A DNA stretch of 64,000 nucleotides from Nonomuraea angiospora. Its GTDB lineage: Bacteria > Actinomycetota > Actinomycetes > Streptosporangiales > Streptosporangiaceae. Location of the stretch: NCBI RefSeq assembly GCF_014873145.1, contig NZ_JADBEK010000001.1:5642001-5706000 (forward strand), written 5' to 3'. The position numbers and the translations under genes are program-made. Of this stretch, positions 18,026 to 27,175 are shown piece by piece (within the stretch, counting starts at the first letter, position 1; every line of letters begins with the position of its first letter). The notes under the pieces were generated by a model that worked only from the letters and a program-made list of their open reading frames with translations, was not told the origin of the DNA and made no database searches.

Positions 18026-20392
18026 ATGGTGCGACGCAGCCGAATCAGAAGTGTGTTGGTCATCCTGGTCGCGGCCTTACCGGCGACCGCCGTGGCGCAG
18101 GCCCCGGCGGCGGCGGACGCCCCGCTCACCGTGTACGTGTCACCGGACGGCAGGGACGGGGCCCGCGGCACCAAGCAGGACCCGTTCGCGACCGTCGAGC
18201 AGGCCCGCGACGCGCTGGCGGGCCGGACGAGCGCCCGCTCCCCCGGGGTCGTCCGCATCAGGGGCGGCGTCTACCGGACGTCCAGGACCGTCCAGCTCAG
18301 CGGGGAGCGCAACTCCTACGTCACCTATGCCGCCTATCCGGGCGAGCGGGTCGAGTTCGCCGGGGTGACCACGCTCTCGCCGGAGAAGTTCCGCAAGTTG
18401 AGCGACCTCCCGGCGGGCGAGGCCAAGTGGTCGTCGAGGTCGCGGGTCCGGGACTCGGTGTCCGGCAACGTCTACGTCTACGACCTGGCCGCCGAGGGCA
18501 TCCCGGCCGGGCGGCTCAACAAGAACGGGTTCAACTGGAAGCCGCAGCCGTACGCGCCGGAGTTGATCACCGACGACGTCGCGCAGACCCTGGCGCAGTA
18601 CCCGAACGGCGGCGAGAAGCTGGACCGCGCCGACCTCACCGTCAAGGAGGCGCCGAAGGGCGCCCGCGACTACTTCTCGGACAAGACCGCGGACGGCACC
18701 ACCATGCCCTACGAGGACATGCTGAAGCTGCCCGGCCCCGCCTACACCGCCCTCGACCCCGCGCTCAAGGAGCGCTCCGCCACGTGGGCCCCGCCCGGCG
18801 GGACCGCCGACAACACGGCGTACGAGACCGACGGCTGGCTGTCCGGATATTTCGGCAACAACTATGCCAACGACCGCGTACGCATCGACTCCGTCAACGG
18901 CGACGAGCTCAGGACCCGCTACCCCACGATGTACGCCGCCACGGACAAGTGGACGTCCTTCGTGGCCCAGAACGTGCTGAGCGAACTGGACGCCGAGGGC
19001 GAGTACTACATCGACCGCTGGAACGGCGGCGACACCCTCTACTACTACCCGCCCGGCGGCACGGTCGAGGGCAAGCGGATCAGCCTGACCTCCTTCGACG
19101 CCCCGTTCTTCACGCTGGAGAACGTCAAGGGCGTGACACTCAAGGGCCTGCGGCTCAACGGCACGACCGGCACCGGCGTACACCTGCTCGACGCGGAGTC
19201 GTGCACCATCGACGGCCTGGAGATCCTCAACGTCAGCATGGACGCGGTCGCGATCGGCGAGGCCAACGACGCCATCACGGCCATCGCCGAGTACCGCACC
19301 AGCCGGGGCGGCCACCGCAACCGGGTGGTCAACAGCACGCTGCACGACCTGGGCGGCGGCGGGGTGTTCACGGCCGGCGGCGACCGCGACTCGCTGGAGC
19401 GCGGCGACCACGTCGTGGAGCACAACGAGATCTACGACTTCTCCAAGCTCGCCACCTACACCCCGGCCGGCTACCTGTACGGCGTCGGCAACACCTTCAG
19501 GTACAACAACGTCCACGACGCGCCACACATGGCCATCCAGATCATGGGCAACGACATGGAGGTGAGTCACAACAGGTTCGAGAACCTCGTGACGCACGCC
19601 TCGGACCAGGGGGTGATCTACGCGGGCCGCGACTACACGTACCTGAACAACGTGATCGCCTACAACCTCTTCAGGAACGTCGGACCGAAGGGCAACCAGG
19701 CCGTCTACATGGACGACGGGATGTCGGGGATGGTGATCCACCACAACTTCTTCGACGGCGCCCAGCACGGCCTGTTCTACCAGTCGGGGCACAGCAACGT
19801 CGCGTCCGACAACGTCTTCAAGGACGTGACGTACGTGGGGCACGACAAGCTCTACCACGAGAGCGGCGGGCGGCTGCCGGTGCCCAACTCCAAGGTCGTG
19901 GTCGAGCGCTTCAACGACATGCTGAAGGCCGGCGACGGCACCGGCTTCACCAACACGCGCGAGAACGTCGAGAAGTGGTACCGGCACTACGGCCGCCAGT
20001 ACCCGAACATCCGGTCCTGGTACGTCCCGGCGGACTCGAGCGGGCGGATCTGCACCGCCGTCGGCACCACGGAGTGCACGGAGGCGTACGTCTGGCACGA
20101 CCCGGACTCCGTGTACGTGCCCTCCCACAACGTGCTGACCCGGTCGGTGAGCATCGCGTCGGGCGGCTTCGCCTACACCGACGACGCCGGCGGCCTGAGC
20201 AACAAGACGTTCAACCCCGACTTCGACTCCTACAACGTCAGGCAGGACACCGCCGCCGGCTTCGCCTTCGACCCGGCGACGGGGAAGTTCGACGCGGCCG
20301 CCACGCCGCTGAACTCGACCGAGGGCTTCGGCCGCGGGTGGGTGCGGGAGTGGAACGCGCGCTTCTCCCTGGAGGGCATCGGGCCTCACTGA
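18026..20392 (+). CDS. Secreted right-handed parallel beta-helix protein
   Basis: 788 residues with a Sec signal peptide (VRRSRIRSVLVILVAAL, cleavage probably after AAADA near residue 32). The start of the mature part, LTVYVSPDGRDGARGTKQDP followed by TVEQARDAL and IRGGVYRTSRTVQL, is the classic opening of secreted beta-helix (pectate-lyase-like/glycan-active) proteins. Helix-repeat strands continue through the middle (GVTLKGLRLNGTTGTGVHLL, HNEIYDF, NTFRYNNVHD, NNVIAYNLFRNVG). Known members act on polysaccharides outside the cell; the substrate cannot be inferred. Independent transcription unit. Confidence 0.88.
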   Translation: MVRRSRIRSVLVILVAALPATAVAQAPAAADAPLTVYVSPDGRDGARGTKQDPFATVEQARDALAGRTSARSPGVVRIRGGVYRTSRTVQLSGERNSYVTYAAYPGERVEFAGVTTLSPEKFRKLSDLPAGEAKWSSRSRVRDSVSGNVYVYDLAAEGIPAGRLNKNGFNWKPQPYAPELITDDVAQTLAQYPNGGEKLDRADLTVKEAPKGARDYFSDKTADGTTMPYEDMLKLPGPAYTALDPALKERSATWAPPGGTADNTAYETDGWLSGYFGNNYANDRVRIDSVNGDELRTRYPTMYAATDKWTSFVAQNVLSELDAEGEYYIDRWNGGDTLYYYPPGGTVEGKRISLTSFDAPFFTLENVKGVTLKGLRLNGTTGTGVHLLDAESCTIDGLEILNVSMDAVAIGEANDAITAIAEYRTSRGGHRNRVVNSTLHDLGGGGVFTAGGDRDSLERGDHVVEHNEIYDFSKLATYTPAGYLYGVGNTFRYNNVHDAPHMAIQIMGNDMEVSHNRFENLVTHASDQGVIYAGRDYTYLNNVIAYNLFRNVGPKGNQAVYMDDGMSGMVIHHNFFDGAQHGLFYQSGHSNVASDNVFKDVTYVGHDKLYHESGGRLPVPNSKVVVERFNDMLKAGDGTGFTNTRENVEKWYRHYGRQYPNIRSWYVPADSSGRICTAVGTTECTEAYVWHDPDSVYVPSHNVLTRSVSIASGGFAYTDDAGGLSNKTFNPDFDSYNVRQDTAAGFAFDPATGKFDAAATPLNSTEGFGRGWVREWNARFSLEGIGPH

Positions 20393-20546
20393 CTTCACGA
20401 CTGACAGAAAAGCGGCGCCGTGTAAAGATCGAGACTCGGCGAACCCTTCTTTTGGAATTGAGCAAGATCTGCTTCTGCCGTTCCGGGTGGTTTCGGGTCA
20501 TCGTGAGGACGTGCATCCGACCCCCCGGCAACAGGAGCAGGTCCTC

Positions 20547-21104
20547 ATGGTCAGACGATCCCGCGCGCTACTCGCCGCTTTCGCCCTCTCTGTGATCACC
20601 GTACTCGGGTTCGCCCTGCCCGCCCACGCGGTGACCTTGGAGCAGAAGCTCGCCGCGCTTTCCGGTTTCTCGCAGCCCACGGCCGCCAGCGCCTCCTCCT
20701 GGCGGGCGGCCTGGGAGAACCAGGCGGCGTGGGCCGACTACGCCTTCGACTGGTCGACCGACCTGTGCTCGAGCAGCCCCGACCAGCCGCTCGGCTTCGA
20801 TTTCCGGATGCCGTGCAGGAGGCACGATTTCGGTTACCGCAACTACAAGGACGTGAGCCAGTTCCCGGCGAACAAGTCGCGCATCGATGACTCGTTCTAC
20901 TACGACATGAAGCAGGTGTGCGCCAGGTACTCGGGCGTCTCCAAGTCCACCTGCAACGGCCTGGCCTGGACGTACTACCAGGCGGTCAAGGAGTTCGGGA
21001 ACCTCAACGTCACCCAGGAGCAGATCCAGGCGGTGCAGCAGGAGGCGCAGCTCAGCGCCCAGAACGCGGAGACCGCCGGGACCGCGGAGACCGTCGGATC
21101 CTGA
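20547..21104 (+). CDS. Secreted prokaryotic phospholipase A2
   Basis: 185-residue exported enzyme. Signal peptide residues 1-28 (ending LPAHA). The mature part has the bacterial PLA2 signature CRRHDFGYRNY, with catalytic His93 and Asp94, and four cysteines (about 74, 90, 126 and 137) placed for two disulfides. Length is normal for Streptomyces-type secreted PLA2. It should hydrolyse the sn-2 ester of phospholipids with calcium. ATG at 20547 is chosen because an AGGAG lies about 9 bp upstream and the signal peptide begins there; upstream in-frame codons add nothing signal-like. A strong terminator follows immediately. Confidence 0.93.
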   Translation: MVRRSRALLAAFALSVITVLGFALPAHAVTLEQKLAALSGFSQPTAASASSWRAAWENQAAWADYAFDWSTDLCSSSPDQPLGFDFRMPCRRHDFGYRNYKDVSQFPANKSRIDDSFYYDMKQVCARYSGVSKSTCNGLAWTYYQAVKEFGNLNVTQEQIQAVQQEAQLSAQNAETAGTAETVGS

Positions 21105-21106
21105 CA

Positions 21107-21148
21107 GCGAAAAAGGCGGGGATGCCTTGGCGTCCCCGCCTTTTTCGC
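21107..21148 (+). terminator. Rho-independent terminator after the phospholipase gene
   Basis: Perfect 16-bp arms, GCGAAAAAGGCGGGGA (21107-21122) and its complement TCCCCGCCTTTTTCGC (21133-21148), with a 10-base loop. The A and T tracts within the arms make it potentially bidirectional. Confidence 0.92.
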
Positions 21149-21188
21149 ATCTCCTTGTAACGCTCCACCCCTTTCCGTCGTCCTCGAA

Positions 21189-21859
21189 ATGCCCCAAAAT
21201 GCCACCTCCTTCATCCGGACGGTGAACGGCGGCCACGTGCTGAGGCAGAAGTGGTATGCGGAGGACGCCTTCGCGTGCCGCGAGCAGATATCCCCCGACC
21301 TGGACATTCCCCCGGGCTGCTTCGAGGAGTATCTACGCGAGGAGATGGGCCTTCAGGGGACGCAACGCAAGATGGCAGTCGTCGCCACCGGCGAGCTCGT
21401 CGAAGGCCACGAACGCCTGCCGGCCTACACCGCGCCCTGGTTCTCAGGCGGCGCGTCCGATCCGCTGCCGCCGCGTGACGACCCCCAGCGGCGCACCTTC
21501 AACCTCGGCATGGTGGCGCTCGGCTGAGCCGCCACCTTCGTCATCTACCCGTCCAACCCGCCTGCCTTCGACCTGAACCTGCTGCTCGACGAGGCCGCGA
21601 CGGCATGGCAGGAGAAGCGCGGCGCGTGGCGCATTTCGGCCCGGATCTGCTGCTGGGTTACGAGCACCGCCCCTGCATCAAGCTCGGCACCCAGCACCTG
21701 GACGACCCCGCGGACGCCTACCAGCGCGTGTGCGTGGACTTGCGCACCCTGACCGAGGTCGGCCTGTACGGCTACCACGAGGTCCCGCCGCCGGACCCGC
21801 TGTGGATCTGGGCCAAGGACCTGGACCAGGCCCGCAAGGACCTGCCCATCAAGCACTGA
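21189..21859 (+). pseudogene. Broken hypothetical gene (in-frame stop and frameshift)
   Basis: Frame 1 reads from MPQNATSFIRTVNGG to TFNLGMVALG and meets TGA at 21525, but the same frame continues sensibly (TFVIYPSNPPAFDLNLLLDE) to about 21610. Sense then moves to another frame (HFGPDLLLGYEHRPCIKLG ... DLDQARKDLPIKH) ending at 21859. The whole would be one protein of about 220 residues with one nonsense and one frameshift lesion. No family is recognised. It converges on the broken GNAT gene and overlaps its end by a few bases. Confidence 0.6.
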
Positions 21860-22357
21860 CACGGCGGAGCGCTTCGTCCTTGAGGAGGGAGCCGACCCAG
21901 GCGTCGACTCTCTCACCGTGGTGGAACAGGCGTTTGCGGAGCGTTCCCTCCTCGAGGAAGCCGGCCTTCTCGACGACCCGCCGGGACGCGTGGTTCCCGA
22001 CCTCGCATCGCCATTCGATGATCTCCAGATCGAGGGTCTCGAAGGCCCAGGCGCAGACGGCACGCACCGTTGTGGTGGCGACGCCTCGCCGGCGCGCTTC
22101 GGGTCGACCCAGAAACCGATTTCGGCCATGCCTTGACGGCCGACGCCGAGCCCAGCCCGGCCCAGGCGGGCGCCGGTGGCGGCGTCTTCCGCGAGGAACT
22201 CCAGGCGATGGGCGCTTTCCCAGCCGGCGATGGCCAACTCCTCCACGAAGAATCTCGCGTTCTCGAGCCGGTAGGACGAAGGCAGCTCGACGAACTGCCG
22301 CAACGCCGGGTCCAGCGAGACCTCGTAGACCCATGGGATGTCGAACAAGGCGTTCAA
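21849..22357 (-). pseudogene. GNAT acetyltransferase with a frameshift
   Basis: Starts TTG at 22357 (MNALFDIPWVYEVSLDP), overlapping the stop of the TetR gene. Frame 1 runs to IGFWVDPKRAG; the expected continuation RRRGVATTTVRAVCAWAFE is in another frame and ends SLLKDEALRRVSA at 21849. A missing G near 22098 in the codons for DPK-ARRRG explains the shift. Combined, it would be a normal RimJ/RimL-type N-acetyltransferase of about 170 residues with the acetyl-CoA loop RRRGVAT. Either a recent pseudogene or a sequence error; the neighbouring gene is also broken, which favours decay. Confidence 0.75.
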
Positions 22358-22890
22358 GCGGTCCTGCCGGCCCTGAGGCCGTCGAGCATCACGGTGGTGA
22401 GCGGGTCGTCGGGCCGGGCTCCCGGGCGGCAGACCATCACGTTGAGCAGCCCCACGACCTGGTCGGGCGTGATGTCGCCGCGCATCGTGCCCTCTTCCTG
22501 CGCCTGCTTGGCGATCTCCGCCAGCAGCACGTTGACCTCCCGTATGAGCTCCTGGGTCGAGGGCGGCACCGGAGGCGTCCCGGCGAGTGATGTGATCAGG
22601 GCGAACGGCTGGCCGGCGCAGTGACGTACGACGCGCAGGAGCACCTCCCAGCGGGAGATGTCCTCGGCCGACTGAGCCAGAGCGTGATCGCGCAGACCTT
22701 GCAGAGCGGCGTTCGCGATGTCCGTCACCAGGGCGAGCCGGTCGGGGAAGTGGCGATACAGCGTGCCCACGCCGAGGCCCGCCGCGCGGGCGATGTCCTC
22801 CATGGACACGCCGGACCCGTGCTCGGCGAACAGGTCGAGCGCGGTCGTCGTGATGCGTTCACGGTTGCGCCGCGCATCGGCTCGTACCAT
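22354..22890 (-). CDS. TetR-family transcriptional regulator
   Basis: 178 residues from the ATG at 22890, which has AGGGG at good spacing; a GTG at 22896 would add two residues but lacks room for a ribosome site. The N-terminal HTH is typical (ITTTALDLFAEHG, SMEDIARAAGLGVGTLYRHFP). The C-terminal ligand domain is of the AcrR/TetR type. It is divergent from the LLM oxidoreductase gene, and two copies of a 21-bp element lie between them, so it probably represses that gene and itself. Its stop codon overlaps the start of the broken GNAT gene. Confidence 0.9.
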   Translation of the reverse strand: MVRADARRNRERITTTALDLFAEHGSGVSMEDIARAAGLGVGTLYRHFPDRLALVTDIANAALQGLRDHALAQSAEDISRWEVLLRVVRHCAGQPFALITSLAGTPPVPPSTQELIREVNVLLAEIAKQAQEEGTMRGDITPDQVVGLLNVMVCRPGARPDDPLTTVMLDGLRAGRTA

Positions 22891-22903
22891 TCCCACCCCT
22901 AAC

Positions 22904-22924
22904 CGGAATTCCGGATTCAGGTTA
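22904..22924. promoter_or_regulatory. Operator-like element, copy 1 (TetR/LLM intergenic region)
   Basis: CGGAATTCCGGATTCAGGTT plus a final A (22904-22924) is almost the same as the element at 22947-22967. It contains the palindrome CCGGAATTCCGG and, with the preceding TAACC, forms a wider imperfect palindrome ending GGTTA. It lies just upstream of the TetR start. Confidence 0.55.
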
Positions 22925-22946
22925 CTGTAGCGTTTCTAGACGGAAG

Positions 22947-22967
22947 CGGAATATCCGATTCAGGTTA
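22947..22967. promoter_or_regulatory. Operator-like element, copy 2 (overlaps the LLM gene leader)
   Basis: CGGAATATCCGATTCAGGTT plus a final A repeats copy 1 with few differences, 43 bp away (about four helical turns). It ends at the AGGAG ribosome site of the LLM gene, so a bound repressor would block transcription or translation start. Confidence 0.55.
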
Positions 22968-22976
22968 GGAGCAACC

Positions 22977-23870
22977 ATGAAGATCGGCGTCTACCTCCAC
23001 AGCGGTGGTGCGGATGTGAACTCCTTGGTCGGCCAGGTGCGTGACGCCAGGGCCGCGGGTTTCGAGAGCGCCTTCTTCAGCCAGCTGACCTCGTGGGACT
23101 CGATCACCGTGGCCGCGCTGGCCGGGCGGGAGGTGCCGGGCATCGAAGTCGGCACCGCCGTGGTGCAGACGTACCCGAGGCACCCGCTGGCGCTGGCCGG
23201 ACAGGCGCTCACCGCGCAGTCCGTCAGCGGGAACACCTTCACGCTCGGCCTCGGCCCGAGCCACCGGGAGATCGTCGAGGGCGTCTTCGGCCTGTCCTAC
23301 GACCGCCCGGCCCGGCACGTGCGCGAGTACCTCAGCGCACTGATGCCGCTGCTGCGCGGCGAGACGGTCGAGTACCGCGGCGAGACGCTCTCGGTCGCCG
23401 GCCAGGTGAATGCGCCCGGCGCCACCACGCCACCGGTGCTGCTGTCCGCGCTCGGCCCGGTGATGTTGCGCATGGCGGGAGAGCTGGCCGACGGCACGGT
23501 CACCGTGTGGACGGGCGCCCGGGCGATCGGCGAGCACATCGTGCCCCGCATCACTGAGGCCGCGCGGGCGGCGGGCCGTCCCTCACCGCGTGTCGTCGCC
23601 AGCGCCATGGTGGCGGTGACAAACGATCACGAACGTGTCCGGAACCAGATCGGCGAACGTTTCGGGTTCGCCGGGAGCTTCGCCAGCTACGGCTCCATGC
23701 TGGAGCGCCAGGGCCTTTCGGGCGTGCACGAGACGGTCATCGCCGGGGACGAGGGCACCGTCGAGAAGGCGATCTCCCGGTACGCGGACGCCGGCGCGAC
23801 GGAGTTCCTGGTGAGCCCGGTCGGGGACGAGCAGGAGCAGGCCCGTACCCTCGACTTCTTCCGCCGCTGA
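22977..23870 (+). CDS. LLM-class F420-dependent oxidoreductase
   Basis: 297-residue luciferase-like TIM-barrel oxidoreductase of the actinobacterial F420-dependent group. It begins MKIGVYLHSGGADVNSLVGQ, has SQLTSWDSITVAALAG and the cofactor-region block FTLGLGPSHREIVEGVFGL, and ends DEQEQARTLDFFRR. It uses reduced F420 to reduce an unknown small molecule. AGGAG precedes the ATG. The divergent TetR gene and shared operator copies suggest substrate- or drug-inducible expression. Intact, in contrast to its neighbours. Confidence 0.9.
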   Translation: MKIGVYLHSGGADVNSLVGQVRDARAAGFESAFFSQLTSWDSITVAALAGREVPGIEVGTAVVQTYPRHPLALAGQALTAQSVSGNTFTLGLGPSHREIVEGVFGLSYDRPARHVREYLSALMPLLRGETVEYRGETLSVAGQVNAPGATTPPVLLSALGPVMLRMAGELADGTVTVWTGARAIGEHIVPRITEAARAAGRPSPRVVASAMVAVTNDHERVRNQIGERFGFAGSFASYGSMLERQGLSGVHETVIAGDEGTVEKAISRYADAGATEFLVSPVGDEQEQARTLDFFRR

Positions 23871-23886
23871 GACCAGGCGGCGCGGA

Positions 23887-24795
23887 TCACCCGCCGCCTC
23901 CGCACCCCCCTCCTCCGCACCCCCCGCTTCCGCATCCAGAGCCGCCGTCGCCGAAGAGAGGCGTGTGGTTACCGCCGCACGCGTTGCGGAGGCCCAGGTC
24001 GGCCGGGTAGAGGTGGCCGTCGGGGATCGCCCTGGTGCTGATCTCGGCCGACAGCGCGGGGTCCCCGAGGTGGCTCAGCCCGTAGAGCGCCAGCGGCATG
24101 GCCACCGCGTCGGTGACGACCCCGTACGGGTGCTCCCGCCGCGCCTTCTCCACGTGATGGCGCCCCGCCCGGCCGAGCGTGACCCGCCGGCTCCTGGCGT
24201 ACAGGGGTCCGACCTTCTTGGCCACCAGCCAGCTCGCACCGAACCCCAGCAGGCCGGCCACCGACAGCTCCGGCGAGTGCAGCACGATCATGGCGATCAC
24301 AGTGACCACCGCCCCGCCGACCGCGATTCCGGGGATTCATCTCAGCAGGTCACGGCAGACGCGGTACCCGGCCACGGCCTGCGGATCGACGAGCAGGCCC
24401 AGACCGACGAGCCTGTCCCTGATCTCGGCGACCTCCACACTCCCCGCCACCTCCCGCTTGACGTGCACGGCCGGCCGACCGACCCGCCGCTCGGCCAGGA
24501 TCGCGAGCACCCGCCGCTCCACCGGGTATCCCGCGGAGACGGCAGTCCGGACGTGGTGCAGCTTGCCTCCTCTCGAGACCCGAATCTCGCCCTCCCTGGA
24601 AACCGTCGTGACCAGCCCGCCCGCGCCCGCGGGCAGCCCGAACCGGTCACAGAACCAGGTCAGCACCCTGTGTTTCATGGCGACCGGCGCGGGCGCCACC
24701 TGGGCCACGCCGGTGAAGCGGTTGGCGGCCTGGGCCAGCAGTCCGGCCAGCGCCGCGGTGACCAGCCCGCCCGCCGCCGTCGCCGGGCGGCCGCC
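23887..24795 (-). pseudogene. TIGR04222-family membrane protein, interrupted
   Basis: The C-terminal part carries a membrane segment (SVAGLLGFGASWLVA), then LYARSRRVTLGRAGRHHVEKA and a terminal Gly/Cys run (GSGCGSGGCGGGGCGGGG), the hallmark of TIGR04222 domain proteins. In the same frame a TGA at 24337-24339 splits it from the upstream segment (VERRVLAILAERRVG ... VAGYRVCRDLLR), which matches the helical part of that family. The N-terminal boundary near 24.8 kb is unclear, and another frame (VNGAIERIVSPLATTLRR) may hold more of it. Family function is unknown; the Cys/Gly tail is reminiscent of secreted or modified tails. Confidence 0.65.
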
Positions 24796-25255
24796 GCAAC
24801 GTGGTGGCCAGCGGCGAGACGATCCGCTCGATCGCCCCGTTGACGGCAGCGAAGGTGAACGTGCCAGGAAGGCCGGCTGCAAGCGGCAGCCCAGGGACTT
24901 CGCCAGGGCCGGCGCGAGCTTCGAGACCTGCCGGCTCGCGGCCGCCCGTTCCGGTATCGACATCGTCGGCGCGAAGTTCGACCAGGACAACTACCGCAAG
25001 GATCCCGTGGAGTGGCGCCGTTAATACCCACACCCCTGACGAGCGGCCAGGAGCCACCGACTTCCACACGGGCACGCAACGAGTCCGGCACCAAGATGGT
25101 GGTGGCACGCACATCGTCGCCCCCGACCAGGGGCGGCCGCGTTGGCGGGTAGCCGAAGAAAGCCTCAGTTTTCAGACCCCGTGGGATGCATCCGGTCCCA
25201 GAGGGGATGGCTCGGCCAAGCCGGGACGGTCGACGACCCCCTGGGCACGCGCCGC
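24796..25255. other. Gene-poor stretch with a possible 3' gene remnant
   Basis: On the plus strand about 24870-25024 reads FETCRLAAARSGIDIVGAKF then DQDNYRKDPVEWRR and stop, which has the look of a real C-terminus without a body. I do not recognise it. The rest, up to the secreted-protein gene, shows no convincing frame. Confidence 0.3.
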
Positions 25256-25621
25256 TCAGCAGCCGCTTGTGATCGCGGTCAAGGTGCGTGCGGCTCCGAT
25301 GGAGTACTTCTTCTTGCCCTTCGTCCCGCCGTTGGTGGTCAGGCACAACGTGTAGTTGGGGCCGATGGAGTTCTTGATGTGCAACTTCGCCCCCACCTTG
25401 TGCGAGCAGTGGTTGTTGAAGTACACCGTGACGGATGTGCGGCCATCACCCCACGAGTAGTTGGCCTTCGCACCCTTGGGACGGCTGCAGCTGATGCTGG
25501 CCCGATGAACCGGTGCCGATGCCTGGTTCGACGTCGCCGCCTGCGCGGTTCCGGTCGACAGCGTCGTGAGCGTGCTCGCCGTCACCGCGGCGACTACCAG
25601 CAGCCGAAGGTTCCTCGGCAT
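25256..25621 (-). CDS. Small secreted protein of unknown function
   Basis: 121 residues with a signal peptide (MPRNLRLLVVAAVTASTL, cleavage near AQA at about residue 28). The mature part has four cysteines (SCSRP, NNHCSH, LCLTT, TSGC) and a Ser/Lys/Gly-rich beta-like sequence (SVTVYFNNHCSHKVGAKLHI). AAGGAG precedes the ATG at good spacing. It is the first of three small secreted proteins in 2.3 kb. No family recognised; similar small exported proteins with SSI- or agglutinin-like folds exist in actinobacteria, but no match is claimed. Confidence 0.8.
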   Translation of the reverse strand: MPRNLRLLVVAAVTASTLTTLSTGTAQAATSNQASAPVHRASISCSRPKGAKANYSWGDGRTSVTVYFNNHCSHKVGAKLHIKNSIGPNYTLCLTTNGGTKGKKKYSIGAARTLTAITSGC

Positions 25622-25866
25622 GTTTCTCCTTCTTTGAACGATGTTGTGCGCGCCGCTGGAGTGCGTCTTGTCAGACGGGGCTCGTCGTGACCTGCGCGAC
25701 CGAGACCTCAGGCGCTCGTCTTGCTGAACGAGAACCGATCGTGCCCGTGGCCGGTCATGCGCACCATCGGCACCGCGTGTCCCCTGGGCGCGTGATGACA
25801 GTCTGCCCAGGAGAGGTTGTCACTTCAGGTGCGTAAAGATCCTTTCTGGGTGATAGGGAGCCATCT

Positions 25867-26153
25867 TTACCTGATGCGGCCTGGATAGGCGATGTCGAGA
25901 TCGATGAGTGCTTCGCGCCGGCCGATGGTGCGTTGCCCTTCGATGAGGCGGGCGGTGCTGGGCGAGTTTTTGATCTTGCCGGCTTGCTCTTTGTGTGCGG
26001 CGCGTTCACATGCCGCTGAACTGCGTGCATGGACTTTCCGGCGGCGCGCAGTCCGGCGGCGTAGAACGCGGCCTTGAGGTAGTCGACAAGTCCTGCGGTG
26101 TCGTGTCAGGTGATCCACAGCGTGACGGTGGTGCAGCTCGCCGGGATGTTCAT
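25867..26153 (-). pseudogene. Small broken hypothetical gene
   Basis: From ATG at 26153 the frame reads MNIPASCTTVTLWIT then TGA at 26106-26108; the same frame continues with HDTAGLVDYLKAAFYAAGLR, and the ending (ARLIEGQRTIGRREALIDLD ... YPGRIR) is in a second frame. The product would have been about 95 residues. One nonsense and one frameshift lesion. No family recognised. The 245 bp between it and the secreted-protein gene hold nothing recognisable. Confidence 0.4.
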
Positions 26154-26311
26154 GGCTGGAGGTTATTTGGCAAATAGCTCAGATCTCGTCCCACATACAC
26201 ACGTACGCCGAGACGGTTCGTCGTGCCGGGTCGGCAGCGACGAACCGTCAACGTCATCAATCATCGAGAATCATCCGTGACGAATTTCCTGGCGGTCGCG
26301 GCGCTGCGCGA

Positions 26312-26593
26312 TCAGTCGATCCAAAGGTAGAGTGCGTAGGCCCGAACACCGCCGATGGTCACGAGATCGCACCGGTATTTCTGGCCGGAAGTCTTTCCCG
26401 CCGCGTTGCAGGCCCGTCCGCCCGCTGTGGTGCCGGGGAACAACGCATCGGGTTCGTTGGGCCAGTATCCCGGCTGTACCGGCCCGGAGTCCGGGGCCGC
26501 GGCGGCGTTGGCGGACGTTGCCAGCGCACCGACGCCCGTGGCCATTGTCAGAGCAAGGGCGAAGGCGCCGACAGCGCGTTTGATTGTGATCAC
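26312..26593 (-). CDS. Small secreted protein of unknown function
   Basis: 93 residues from GTG at 26593 (ITIKRAVGAFALALTMATGV), a typical signal peptide ending near SANA. A GGAG lies just upstream; an ATG further upstream would add a charged, non-signal extension. The mature part is short, with two cysteines (GRACNAAG and YRCDLV), suggesting one disulfide. The GTG overlaps the TGA of an open frame upstream (GTGA). No family recognised. Confidence 0.65.
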   Translation of the reverse strand: MITIKRAVGAFALALTMATGVGALATSANAAAAPDSGPVQPGYWPNEPDALFPGTTAGGRACNAAGKTSGQKYRCDLVTIGGVRAYALYLWID

Positions 26594-27024
26594 ACATCTC
26601 CAATATCTACATAAGTCCTGATGGACGATTCGAGATTCGAGCACAGCGAGTCAACGGCGGCCAAGGCATTCCCGAACCGTTTCTCGCCGTAACCAACAAT
26701 AACCATCCCGCCAAGTGCGGTTTCAGTTCTATTTTCAGGCCAAAATTTAGTGGCCGCCGATAATTGTTTTAGGGCACGTGTCTGCGATTGACGGTCGGCG
26801 TTGTGGGGCTGTCGCGCGGCCGAAGCGCGACGGGAGAACGGCACGTACGACCTTGCGCCCTTCACGCGGAGAGCGCGATCCGCGACCCGGTTCCCCCGCA
26901 GCGTCATGCGACGGCCCGCTTCAACCACATCGGGGAGTATGAGCTCGAGGTGGTCGAAAGGTTTCGTCGCCTGGACGGCGCTGACATCCCGTCGGCCGTC
27001 CGGCAGCACCTGCGGGCGCGTCAC
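26590..27024 (-). CDS. Doubtful open frame coupled to the small secreted gene
   Basis: 144 codons on the minus strand, ending RTYVDIGDV with a TGA that overlaps the GTG of the secreted-protein gene. The C-terminal part (ETALGGMVIVGYGEKRFGNA) reads like protein, and the local base composition is lower in GC than the surroundings. The N-terminal half could be an accidental frame. No domain is recognised. The stretch 27025-27175 holds nothing recognisable. Confidence 0.25.
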   Translation of the reverse strand: MTRPQVLPDGRRDVSAVQATKPFDHLELILPDVVEAGRRMTLRGNRVADRALRVKGARSYVPFSRRASAARQPHNADRQSQTRALKQLSAATKFWPENRTETALGGMVIVGYGEKRFGNALAAVDSLCSNLESSIRTYVDIGDV

Positions 27025-27175
27025 ACCAGCGTTGTGATCACCGAGCAGTCCTGCGCCTGTCCCCCGTCTGCCCTACGGGCCGGGGCCAGCCACGTCAGAG
27101 ATCGGCCCGAATCGCTCCCCAGCCGCATCGTCAAGCCTTAACCGTAAGGAGGCAGGGTCATACGCGAGCAGAACA

